Origin: a virus
Reading direction: 5' to 3' (one strand)
Length of the DNA stretch: 33,724 bases
IMG/VR virus record: IMGVR_UViG_3300019487_000070
Span: 1 to 33,724 of that record
The notes under the pieces are model-generated. The model was not told the DNA's origin and did no database searches. It worked only from the letters and a program-made list of their open reading frames with translations. Positions 6,657-13,650 of the stretch are shown here, in pieces; within the stretch, counting starts at the first letter, position 1; every line of letters begins with the position of its first letter. The position numbers and the translations under genes were made by a program.

Positions 6657-8987
6657 TCAGAGCCGGAACCCGCGGCGCTTCAGCTCGCCGGGGAGATCTT
6701 CCACGACCGCGCTCGCGAGCTCGCGGCCATTCGCGTGCAAGTGCACATGCAGGACGACGGGCGCGCTGTCTCGCCCGCCGCTGGCCGCCGCGTCGACGCT
6801 GGCCCGCCCGCCCATGCGCGCGACCTCCGCGCGCGACAACATGCGTTCGCCGGTCTGCGCGATGATCGGCACCTCGTCCATCCAGAGGCCCCGGTGCGCC
6901 CGCGGCCACGCGTCAATCCACCCGCCGCGATGCCGGTCGGTGATATTTCCAAACGCCTCCTGAATCCGGTGCACGTCCCCCGGATTGCGGCGGAGAAAGT
7001 CATCGATGTCGGCCTGCGTGGCGGCCCGGAAGCCCGATCCCCCAGGGCTGGCGCCGGCCGCACTGCTCGGCGAGGGCAGGCCGGGGAAGTTCGCGATGTC
7101 CCATCCGACCTTGATGGTGATCGGCTTCGCGATCTCGGCCTTGACCTCGTCGGCGAGGCTCCCGAGTGCGGTCAAGCCCGCGCCGGCGCGAGCCGTGGCG
7201 TCGACGAACGTCTCGCCAAAGGCCTGCGACGCCGGCGTGAGGCCCGTGCGCATGACTGCCTCGATCTCCTGGATCACGAGTCGCACGGCGTCGCCGCCCT
7301 GCTTCTCGGCCTTCCAGAGCCGGTCCATGATGGCCAGCGCCTCCTGCTCGGTGCGGCCCGCCGCAAGGTAGGCATCGCGCACGGCGATCACGCTCTGCTT
7401 CCAGCGCTCATTCCCGGCCTCGAGCCGCTGCGTGTCGGTGAGCATCTGCTCGAGTTGCTCGCGGAACTGTGCGGCGACCGTCCGCCCCTCCCGTTCGGTG
7501 GCGTCTGGACCGCCAAAGAGCCCAGTGAGTGCGCCCCAGATTTTTTTCGCGCCTGCGACAATCGCCCCGGAAAACTGGCTGAGGATCTCACCGACCACTG
7601 GGATCTGTCGCAGCAAATCGCCGACGAGGCGTGTCGCGAACGATTGCACCGCGCCGCTGACTCCGCCGCCCCCTTCAAAGGCCGCTTGGAAGATGCGATT
7701 CAGATCCGCAAGGGACGATGAGACGACATTCCCGAGTTGCGCAAATAGCCCTGATGTCTGCGCGACCGCGCCCTGGGTCGCCGCCACCATCCCCTGTCCC
7801 ATGCGCGTGAACCAGTCGAGCACGCCGCGCACCATGTCTGGCACGTACGATCGGCCGACGACCTGCTCGTACATGTCGCGGAAGAACCCGGTCACCGCCT
7901 CGACCTTCTTGCCGATCCAGTCCACGATCGCGGTAAATTTGTCGACGAGCCACGTCTTCACTCCCTCATAGACGCGCTGCGCGATCGTCGTGATCTGATC
8001 CCAGTTCTTCCACGCGAGATAGACGCCGGTGATGCCGGCGATGATGACGCCGGCCGGGAGGAGGAATGGGGCCAGCGCGCCCAGCGCCGCCGTGACACCG
8101 GCCAGCGCGGCAGGCGCGGCGGCGGCCAGTACGGGCATGAGCAGGCTGACGGCCGAGAAGATGCCCGTGAACCCGAGGGCGACGGGGCCGAGCACGCTGC
8201 CGAGAATGACCGCGGCGGAAATGACCGTTTGGGTCGACTGCGGCAGGGACGTAAACGCTTCGAGCAGCGGCAGAATCGCGCGCGCGAGGAGCGCGCCGGC
8301 CTGTTCTTTGACTTCCCCGTATTGATTGCCGAGTTGCTGCAGCCGGCCGCTGTACGTCTCGGCTTGCGCCTGCGCTTGCCCGCCGAATTTCTCGTTGATC
8401 GCCTCGAGGACGGCCGTCGCGCCGCCCGCCTTCAGCTTCGCCTCATCGATCACGATGCCGTAGCGCTTCAGGGTGCCGGTCTCGCCTTCGAACGCTTTGC
8501 CGACAAGCATTGTCGCCGTCCGCAGATCGATCCGCAGGCCGGAGGCCAGATTCGTGGCTGCTGAGAGGGCCGCCTCCATCTGGTTGGGCATCACATTGCC
8601 GACCTGAACCAGGAGCGCCTGCATCTCACTGACGAGCTCGTCCCCGAACACCGTCGTGCGTTGAAACTGGCTCGCCAGCTCGGCATACTGCGCGGCCAGC
8701 GCGGGCGTGAACGTGCCCTGCGCCTGGAGCGCCGTGTTCACACGGACAAGGGCATCTTCCTGGGCAGATGATTGCGACATGAGATCGCGAAGCTCATCCC
8801 CGGCTTTCTGAATGCCGATCGCCGCCGCGCCGGCGGAGGCCGCAAACGCCGCCCAGCGCTCCTGGAACAACTCGCTGGCGCTTTTCATCTGATCGCCGAG
8901 ACCAGCGACGGCCGCCCGCGCCTTGGCAAACTCCTCATCCGTGAGGTTTTTGGCCGTAATCCGAATGGCGATTTCGCGTTCGCTCAT
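6657..8987 (-). CDS. Tape measure protein
   Basis: The product, 776 residues from the ATG at 8987 (MSEREIAIRI), sets tail length and is injected with the DNA. A further ATG at 9047 lies inside the upstream chaperone frame and is unlikely to be used. Evidence: it is the longest tail gene, lies directly after the frameshifted chaperone, begins with an IRITAKNLTDEEFAK strand-helix, is helix-rich with Gln/Ala heptads (LQAQGTFTPALAAQYAELAS), and has a central hydrophobic block at about 255-330 (SAAVILGSVLGPVALGF, GVIIAGITGVYLAW) as in lambda-like tape measures. A PIIAQTGERMLSR motif near the C-terminus is frequent in this family. By the lambda ratio of residues to length, the tail would be roughly 115-120 nm; that figure is an inference. 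Confidence 0.93.
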   Translation of the reverse strand: MSEREIAIRITAKNLTDEEFAKARAAVAGLGDQMKSASELFQERWAAFAASAGAAAIGIQKAGDELRDLMSQSSAQEDALVRVNTALQAQGTFTPALAAQYAELASQFQRTTVFGDELVSEMQALLVQVGNVMPNQMEAALSAATNLASGLRIDLRTATMLVGKAFEGETGTLKRYGIVIDEAKLKAGGATAVLEAINEKFGGQAQAQAETYSGRLQQLGNQYGEVKEQAGALLARAILPLLEAFTSLPQSTQTVISAAVILGSVLGPVALGFTGIFSAVSLLMPVLAAAAPAALAGVTAALGALAPFLLPAGVIIAGITGVYLAWKNWDQITTIAQRVYEGVKTWLVDKFTAIVDWIGKKVEAVTGFFRDMYEQVVGRSYVPDMVRGVLDWFTRMGQGMVAATQGAVAQTSGLFAQLGNVVSSSLADLNRIFQAAFEGGGGVSGAVQSFATRLVGDLLRQIPVVGEILSQFSGAIVAGAKKIWGALTGLFGGPDATEREGRTVAAQFREQLEQMLTDTQRLEAGNERWKQSVIAVRDAYLAAGRTEQEALAIMDRLWKAEKQGGDAVRLVIQEIEAVMRTGLTPASQAFGETFVDATARAGAGLTALGSLADEVKAEIAKPITIKVGWDIANFPGLPSPSSAAGASPGGSGFRAATQADIDDFLRRNPGDVHRIQEAFGNITDRHRGGWIDAWPRAHRGLWMDEVPIIAQTGERMLSRAEVARMGGRASVDAAASGGRDSAPVVLHVHLHANGRELASAVVEDLPGELKRRGFRL

Positions 8988-8994
8988 CGCTGGT

Positions 8995-9923
8995 TTACCG
9001 CGGTTGCTCGGCCAACAACTGATTCGCCACGTCGCACACGTGCGCAAGCGCCTGCATCATTCTCGCGTCCTGATCGGCGAGTCCACCCGGCGCCGGCAGG
9101 GCCACCCGTCGCCATCGCGCTGCGCCGAATCCGGTGCTCTCCACGTCATGCGTCCACTCGAACCAGCGCAGCAGATCGTCGACGTCCGGTGTCAACAGGC
9201 GAACCGGGCATGTCGTCAGGACCTCACCGCGATCGCTAATCCAGACGGGTGTTCCTCGATCGACGCCGTCGCAACTCCGCTCGTAACAGAGCGCCCGTCG
9301 CTGACACTCAACGCAGGAGCGCCCGGTCTCACCCCAGGTGCTGCCTGATCCTCGAGTCCGGCGGAGGAAGTCTGAGAACCGGAGCCCAAGGGCGAGCCGT
9401 TTTTTGCGGCGGGGGACAGCGTGTTCTGCTCGAGGATGGCATCCATCAGGGCGCTGAGGACGCTGCGTCTGGCGCCGTAGAGCCGCACGATGTCTGCGCC
9501 AGCCGTGATCGCACGCGTCGTCTGGGTGGCGTCGTCGACCTCCTCGATCTGCCCAGGGACGACGGTCACGTACCGACTGATCGACTCCGCGAGAAAGGAC
9601 CGCGCGAAGATCTCCTCCTCGTCCATGAGACGCTCGTATGCGGCGCGCTGATCGTCGGTCATTTCGACGAGACGCCGCCGACGAATCTCTGCGGCGCTCA
9701 CGACAAACGCCTCACCGTGTGTCTCTTGTTCCGGCCCTGGCATTCGCATCGTGACGAGCCTCGCGGAATGCGGGTCCACGATGCGCTGAAAGCCAGCAGA
9801 AAAGGCACTCCACTGGTCGAGGGTGAGGCGCGTGATGCGGACGTTGATCGCGTAGCCGTCGATCGGCACCGTCGCCGGGTAGTAGCCGGCGGTCACTCGG
9901 AGCTTGGGTTGTGGTTGGTCCAT
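8995..9923 (-). CDS. Tail assembly chaperone, long product via -1 frameshift
   Basis: Translation from ATG 9923 reads 175 codons to the heptamer A AAA AAC (9405-9399). A -1 slip there continues for 134 codons to TAA at 8997-8995, giving about 309 residues, analogous to lambda gpGT. The shifted frame has no stop between 9399 and 8998 and reads like real protein: RLALGLRFSDFLRR, then a Cys cluster (SCVECQRRALCYERSC), PVWISDRGEVLTTCPVRLL, DDLLRWFEWTHD and a helical end. In contrast the zero frame after the slip site is low-complexity Ser/Gly/Ala. The gene lies between tail tube and tape measure, exactly where such chaperones lie. The distal part has only a TTG as an independent start, so frameshifting is the simplest explanation. 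Confidence 0.82.
9216..9923 (-). CDS. Tail assembly chaperone, short (zero-frame) product
   Basis: The unshifted product is 235 residues from ATG 9923 (MDQPQPKLRV), with a weak AGGT upstream; a TTG-initiated extension to 10022 is possible but looks non-coding. It contains a compact beta start (VTAGYYPATVPIDGYAINVRI), a helical domain (LTLDQWSAFSAGFQRIVD, DDQRAAYERLMDEEEIFARS) and a second helix pair (SRYVTVVPGQIEEVDDATQT, RRSVLSALMDAILEQN). These are typical of siphophage gpG-like chaperones that hold the tape measure before the tube polymerises. After residue 175 the tail is disordered and ends LAIAVRS. In known systems the short and long forms are made in a fixed ratio. Confidence 0.85.
   Translation of the reverse strand: MDQPQPKLRVTAGYYPATVPIDGYAINVRITRLTLDQWSAFSAGFQRIVDPHSARLVTMRMPGPEQETHGEAFVVSAAEIRRRRLVEMTDDQRAAYERLMDEEEIFARSFLAESISRYVTVVPGQIEEVDDATQTTRAITAGADIVRLYGARRSVLSALMDAILEQNTLSPAAKNGSPLGSGSQTSSAGLEDQAAPGVRPGAPALSVSDGRSVTSGVATASIEEHPSGLAIAVRS
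9399..9405 (-). promoter_or_regulatory. Programmed -1 ribosomal frameshift site (A AAA AAC)
   Basis: On the minus strand the chaperone codons GCA AAA AAC contain A AAA AAC in the exact X XXY YYZ register for tandem -1 slippage. The two frames on either side are both coding-like, and the shift joins them. About 20 bases downstream there is a possible 5-bp stem (TCCGG / CCGGA, loop about 17) and, closer, GCCC-TT-GGGC; neither is a strong stimulator. A AAA AAC is among the more slippery bacterial heptamers, so a strong structure may not be needed. Confidence 0.8.
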
Positions 9924-10096
9924 GCACGCACCTGCCTGGTTGAAGGGGGTTGAAACGACCGTCACCTTCCAAGGCGCGCCAGGCGAGGTAGGCCCCGGGA
10001 TACCGGAAGGAACCCGATCCAAAGGCCCAGGCGAACGCGCAGAGCTGCAGGACCCGAGACGCCGCGAAAACCGTCCTTATTTACCCGACCACGCCG

Positions 10097-11248
10097 TTAC
10101 GCCAGCGCCAGCCGCACTTCGTCGTTGTTGCCATCGGCCGTCGCGAGCGCCGTGCCCGTCCACGACCAGGACACCGCCTCGTCGGGATCGTCAATCGCGG
10201 GCACGTCGAAATCCACCTTCGGGAGATAGAGCGCGATGATGTTGCCCTCGGTCCGCCCGGTCTGCTTGAGGATCGACACCGGGGTGCCGACGCGCGCGAG
10301 GTCGTAGAGCGTGGCCTGGTTCTCGACGAAGGTGGTCAGGCTGCACTTCACCTCGCGCTTGCCATCGCGATACGACTCGGTCGCCACCGAAACGCCGTAC
10401 TCCGAGTTCCGCGCTCGGAGGCTGTTGCTCAGCATCACCTCGCAGCGCTTGAACAGATACGCCGTGTTGTTGACCAGCAGCTCGCCGATGAGCCCGGAGG
10501 GCGGATTCCCGCCGACCGTGGTGAAGGCGCCTGGCTCGGCGGGCACATCCGTCGCCGTCTTGTCATCCGCCGCCTGCCCGCTCAAGGAGAACCGCGGCTC
10601 CTCGTTCCCGTCGAACGTCATCGTCAGCTCGTTCGCGCCGAGGCCGAGCAGCATCTCCTTGAAGTTCGCGAGATAGTGCGCGATGGCCAGCGACAGGCCC
10701 AGCGTGGTCGTGCACGAATAGGTCAGGCAGCCCTTGACCGATTCGCCATCCGCCATCGCGCTCGGCAACGCCGGCGCCCAGGTGACGCTGCTGCCGGCGA
10801 TCGCCGTAATCACGCGCACGTATTTCACGCTGTTGCGCGTGAGCAGAATGGCATCCCCGACCGCGAGCCCCGTGACGGAGGTGAAATCGTCCTGCGTCGT
10901 CGTGCCCGCCCCGGCCACGGCGATCGTGGTGCTGAGTGTGACGTTGCGCTTCGAGCCGAAGGCGCACTCGAAGAGCTCGTCGGCCTCGGGCAGGGTGTTC
11001 AGCACGCCAGATGGGCGGAGCACGGCCTCGAGACTGGAGAGCGCGGCCGTGCGGCGCCGGTCAAAGCGCGCAGTCACGCCGGCCGCCGCCGTCTTCTCGG
11101 GCGAGATCACCCGATTGAGCGGCTGAAAGGCTGGAATGAAGCTGATGTGCCGCAGCGCATCGGTCGCCGCAAACGTGACGGCGGGATCCGCATACGTGCC
11201 TTCTTTCTTGACGAACAGCTTCCCGGCGCTGCCGAGATTCAGAGCCAT
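10097..11248 (-). CDS. Major tail tube protein
   Basis: A 383-residue protein beginning MALNLGSAGKLFVKKEGTY, with GAGGGG upstream of ATG 11248; the start overlaps the previous stop as TAATG. The N-terminal pattern (G-x-L-x-x-K-x-E-x-x-Y) and a later SLAIAHYLANFKEMLLGLGAN ... LTMTFDGNEEP region are those of the large tail-tube proteins of siphoviruses. A central insertion (about 105-160, DDFTSVTGLAVGDAILLTR) resembles an added beta domain, which would be surface-exposed on the tube. It lies between the terminator/completion genes and the chaperone. It should be one of the most abundant virion proteins. Confidence 0.85.
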   Translation of the reverse strand: MALNLGSAGKLFVKKEGTYADPAVTFAATDALRHISFIPAFQPLNRVISPEKTAAAGVTARFDRRRTAALSSLEAVLRPSGVLNTLPEADELFECAFGSKRNVTLSTTIAVAGAGTTTQDDFTSVTGLAVGDAILLTRNSVKYVRVITAIAGSSVTWAPALPSAMADGESVKGCLTYSCTTTLGLSLAIAHYLANFKEMLLGLGANELTMTFDGNEEPRFSLSGQAADDKTATDVPAEPGAFTTVGGNPPSGLIGELLVNNTAYLFKRCEVMLSNSLRARNSEYGVSVATESYRDGKREVKCSLTTFVENQATLYDLARVGTPVSILKQTGRTEGNIIALYLPKVDFDVPAIDDPDEAVSWSWTGTALATADGNNDEVRLALA

Positions 11249-11475
11249 TAGGCGTTCCCCTCTCTAGGCACAGCAGCGTCCGGTTCGGACGCGAGCGGCT
11301 CGAACCAGGACGGATCGACGACGTCGCGGACGCGGAGCCCAGGCGCCACGAGCGTATTCAGATCCACCATCGAGCCTGGCCCGAACCGGACACTCCAGTC
11401 CGCCCCGCGCGCGGTGCATTCCACGCGACAGCGGCGCAGATCGGGTGCGCGCGCGGCCGACGATCGCTCACGCAT
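11248..11475 (-). CDS. Small protein between tail terminator and tail tube
   Basis: A 75-residue protein. ATG 11475 overlaps the upstream stop by eight bases (ATGCGTGA) and its TAA overlaps the tail tube ATG. The upstream continuation of this frame is shadow of the terminator gene. Visible features are a basic N-terminus (MRERSSAARAPDLRR), a Cys pair (CRVECTARG) and a C-terminal VDPSWFEPLASEPDAA. Small proteins at this position occur in many lambda-like tail operons, but I cannot assign a family. The tight coupling and codon pattern support a real gene. Confidence 0.65.
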   Translation of the reverse strand: MRERSSAARAPDLRRCRVECTARGADWSVRFGPGSMVDLNTLVAPGLRVRDVVDPSWFEPLASEPDAAVPREGNA

Positions 11476-11944
11476 TGGGCGCCCCATACGTGCGCCGGAG
11501 CGCAATCTCGACGTCGACCATCGCCCACACCTGCGACCCGTCCACGGCGAGATCGAGCTCGCGTTTGACGATCTTCGTGTCGAAGGCGTACCCGCCGCGG
11601 GTGATGTCCACCGCGATCGCCTGCTCGACATCGGCGCAGCCACGCAGATACGTCTGCAGGCGGCTTGTGTCATCGGTCGGCGTCGAGTCGCTGATCCAGT
11701 GAATCGTGACCGGGAGCACGAGACGCGCCTGGTTCGCCGGGTCGTATTCCCACGTCTCCGGCTGGAGTTGCAGGACGACGAACGGCCGCGGCCCCCCCGA
11801 CGCGATGAGCGCCTCGACGTTCTGGTTCGGATCGAGCTTCACGGCGCCGGCGGCCACGGTGTAGTGGTAGCCACCGGCGACGCTGATCGCGAGCAGCGCG
11901 GTTTGCAGGTTCTGCAGAATGCGGAACTCAATCGGTTCCGGCAT
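11468..11944 (-). CDS. Tail terminator / tail completion protein
   Basis: A 158-residue protein from ATG 11944, preceded by AGGGGGG; a GTG at 11950 is an alternative. The fold pattern is an N-terminal helix (EPIEFRILQNLQTALLAI), a beta hairpin with TVAAGAVKLDP, then PFVVLQLQPETWEYD, LVLPVTIHWISDS, a helix with LQTYLRGCADVEQAIAVD and a final VDVEIALRRTYG strand. This alternation matches the gpU-like tail terminator family that caps the tube at its head-proximal end. Its position just before the tail tube gene is the usual one. It overlaps the upstream gene by 17 bases. Confidence 0.75.
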   Translation of the reverse strand: MPEPIEFRILQNLQTALLAISVAGGYHYTVAAGAVKLDPNQNVEALIASGGPRPFVVLQLQPETWEYDPANQARLVLPVTIHWISDSTPTDDTSRLQTYLRGCADVEQAIAVDITRGGYAFDTKIVKRELDLAVDGSQVWAMVDVEIALRRTYGAPNA

Positions 11945-12488
11945 CCCCACCCCCCTGCGCCTGTTGGAAGCGCAGCTCGTGATCGAAGTTCTTCAGAAAC
12001 GAGGCGTGCATCGCCTCGAGGACCTGCGGCCGATACTTCGCGAACACGCGGCCGAGCGACGGGCCGAACAGCTCCTGGATCGGCAGGCGTTGCCGCGTCC
12101 GGCGCGTGAAGACGCCCCGATGCCCGCTGCCCATCGTCGCGATAAAGGCGCCGGGCACGTGCCCCCGGCTCGCCCCGAGCTTGTAGGTGACGCGGCCCCG
12201 GCCGCGCGACGGCTCCGGCCCGCGGGCGTTGAATTGGATGAGGGGGATCCGCTTCAGACTCGCCCCGAGCTCGGCGCTGGGCCGCTGGAAGGTGGCGTCG
12301 CGTTGGCGCAGCGCCGTCCGGACGGCCGTCTGGCGCAGGCCGACGTCGCCGGCCATCGCGCGCACCATGACCGTCCGTCCGCTGACGAGCGCGCGGTTGA
12401 GGGCGCGGACCATCGCGCGCGTCGTCCGACCCGGGAAGTCCCGGAAGTCGGCGATCAGCGCCGCGTCGCCCTCGATGTGCAATTGCAT
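11928..12488 (-). CDS. Minor tail protein Z-like (tail completion)
   Basis: A 186-residue basic protein with an AGGGA Shine-Dalgarno six bases before ATG 12488. The N-terminal helix (DFPGRTTRAMVRALNRALVS, then GRTVMVRAMAGDVGLRQTAV), an IPLIQFNARGPEPSRGRGRV segment and a C-terminal PIQELFGPSLGRVFAKYRPQ helix are characteristic of prophage minor tail protein Z (GPZ) relatives. In lambda, gpZ acts at the head-proximal end of the tail before joining. The placement between the head-tail joining gene and the terminator agrees with that. Confidence 0.82.
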   Translation of the reverse strand: MQLHIEGDAALIADFRDFPGRTTRAMVRALNRALVSGRTVMVRAMAGDVGLRQTAVRTALRQRDATFQRPSAELGASLKRIPLIQFNARGPEPSRGRGRVTYKLGASRGHVPGAFIATMGSGHRGVFTRRTRQRLPIQELFGPSLGRVFAKYRPQVLEAMHASFLKNFDHELRFQQAQGGGDAGTD

Positions 12489-12497
12489 CGGTCGTCC

Positions 12498-12839
12498 CTA
12501 CTGCGTCAGTACCACCAGAGCGCGCCAGACCTGCGGGTCGTCCTGGTCGTCTGCATAGCCGTCCACCCGCCACGTTTTCACGGCCCCGCCCTGGATCTCC
12601 GGGGCGGCGATCGTCGTCCCCCGCGGGAGCGTCGGCACCGCCGACCGCACGAGATCCAATCGGCGCCGCGGCTCGCGCGCCCGGAAGTCCGTGCCGTACG
12701 GCTGCGCGTTCGCGACGGGGAGGCCCACCCAGATCGCCGTCGTGGCGATCGGCGTGTTCTCCGGCACCGGCCGCGTCACCGTGGCGGCCACGCCGTAGGC
12801 CGCCAGCAGCGGCGCGATCGGGACCCGCTGATCGGCCAT
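12498..12839 (-). CDS. Head-tail joining/completion protein
   Basis: A 113-residue protein lying between the cement protein and the gpZ-like gene. It has an N-terminal helix (VPIAPLLAAYGVAATVTRP), then beta segments (IATTAIWVGLPVAN, FRAREPRRRLDLVRSAVP, TIAAPEIQGGAVKTWRVDGY) and a final WRALVVLTQ strand. Size and order match lambda gpFII-type or gp16-type connector proteins, which attach to the portal/gpW and receive the tail. No individual diagnostic motif is certain, so the assignment rests mainly on position and secondary-structure pattern. Confidence 0.65.
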   Translation of the reverse strand: MADQRVPIAPLLAAYGVAATVTRPVPENTPIATTAIWVGLPVANAQPYGTDFRAREPRRRLDLVRSAVPTLPRGTTIAAPEIQGGAVKTWRVDGYADDQDDPQVWRALVVLTQ

Positions 12840-12845
12840 CCGCGA

Positions 12846-13562
12846 TCAGGCGTAGACGACGTACGCTTCCGCCGCCGCGGTGACGTTCGTCAGCCGGATG
12901 CGCACCACCTTCGAGGCGCCGCCGCCCACGATGCGCGAGACCGCCGTCTGATTCGCGTCGAAGCCTCCGCCGGTGCCGGCCGCCAGCGTGATGACCTCTG
13001 TGATCGGGTCGGACCCGTTGACGACCAGGCACTGGACCACATCGCCCACCTTCGCGCCCGGGATCGCCGCCACGAGCAGCGCCGCCGTCGGCAACGTGTC
13101 TGTCCGCGACGCGCCCGCGCAGTCGCGCACGATGATGCCGCCCAGAATCTGGGCCGCCGTATACGTCTCGGCGCCAGCCGTCGCCAGGGACGCGGCCGCA
13201 GGACCCGCCTCCCCCTGAATCGGCCCGATGCGCCAATCGAGCCGTACCTGGCCCGTGCTCGAGGGATTCGCCGCGTCGGCCGCCGCCACCCCGATGCGCC
13301 GGAACCCGGCGCTCGGGACGTTGTCGGCGCGCTTGTTGGTGTTGTCCCAGTAAATCGGGTCGCCGACGACCCAGGCCTGCGCGCTGGTCTTCGCCAGGTC
13401 CCAGACCCCATTGGTCGCGCCGACAAACGCCGCGGCCGCGGCCACCGTCTGAAGCGCGATCGAGAACAGGCGCCCGATGAGGACGCCGACGCCGGTCGTC
13501 ACGCCGCCGGTCGGGGCGGTGAGGTCCAGGTGTTTGCCTGGCTGCACGAAGTTCTTGGCCAT
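12846..13562 (-). CDS. DUF2190-type capsid cement protein with extra C-terminal domain
   Basis: A 238-residue protein with GAGGAG upstream of ATG 13562. Residues 1-110 fit DUF2190: MAKNFVQPGKHLDLTAPT, GVLIGRLFSIALQT, VWDLAKTSAQAWVVGDPIYW, then FRRIGVAAADA and GQVRLDWRIG. DUF2190 proteins decorate or stabilise HK97-fold capsids. The remaining 125 residues (AAQILGGIIVRDCAGASRTD, TGGGFDANQTAVSRIVGGG, VVRIRLTNVTAAAEAYVVYA) form a second beta-type domain ending in a single strand, not part of the minimal family. It may be an external decoration domain. The gene lies 88 bases after the major capsid gene and should be highly expressed. Confidence 0.8.
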   Translation of the reverse strand: MAKNFVQPGKHLDLTAPTGGVTTGVGVLIGRLFSIALQTVAAAAAFVGATNGVWDLAKTSAQAWVVGDPIYWDNTNKRADNVPSAGFRRIGVAAADAANPSSTGQVRLDWRIGPIQGEAGPAAASLATAGAETYTAAQILGGIIVRDCAGASRTDTLPTAALLVAAIPGAKVGDVVQCLVVNGSDPITEVITLAAGTGGGFDANQTAVSRIVGGGASKVVRIRLTNVTAAAEAYVVYA

Positions 13563-13650
13563 CGAATGCGTCTCCTCTGCGGCGATGATTTAGGAGGCTC
13601 GCCGTGACCTCATGTCCATCTGCGTTCAGCCCTCGCGTCGTCAGCGCGAC

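Noticed and set aside
9042-9047. An upstream ATG at 9047 for the tape measure gene
   Set aside because: The 20 residues added are Arg/Cys-rich and lie within the chaperone's coding frame; MSEREI at 8987 is the natural start.
8995-9195. A stand-alone 66-residue gene with TTG start
   Set aside because: The frame is open and protein-like upstream to the slippery heptamer, so it is the end of the frameshift product.
11839-13236. A 465-codon minus-strand frame
   Set aside because: It is an alternate frame of the terminator, gpZ-like, joining and cement genes; composition is Arg/Gly repeats, and the other frame has clear motifs.
13563-13650. A terminator after the major capsid gene
   Set aside because: Only short GC inverted repeats and no U tract; the next gene continues in the same direction with its own strong Shine-Dalgarno.
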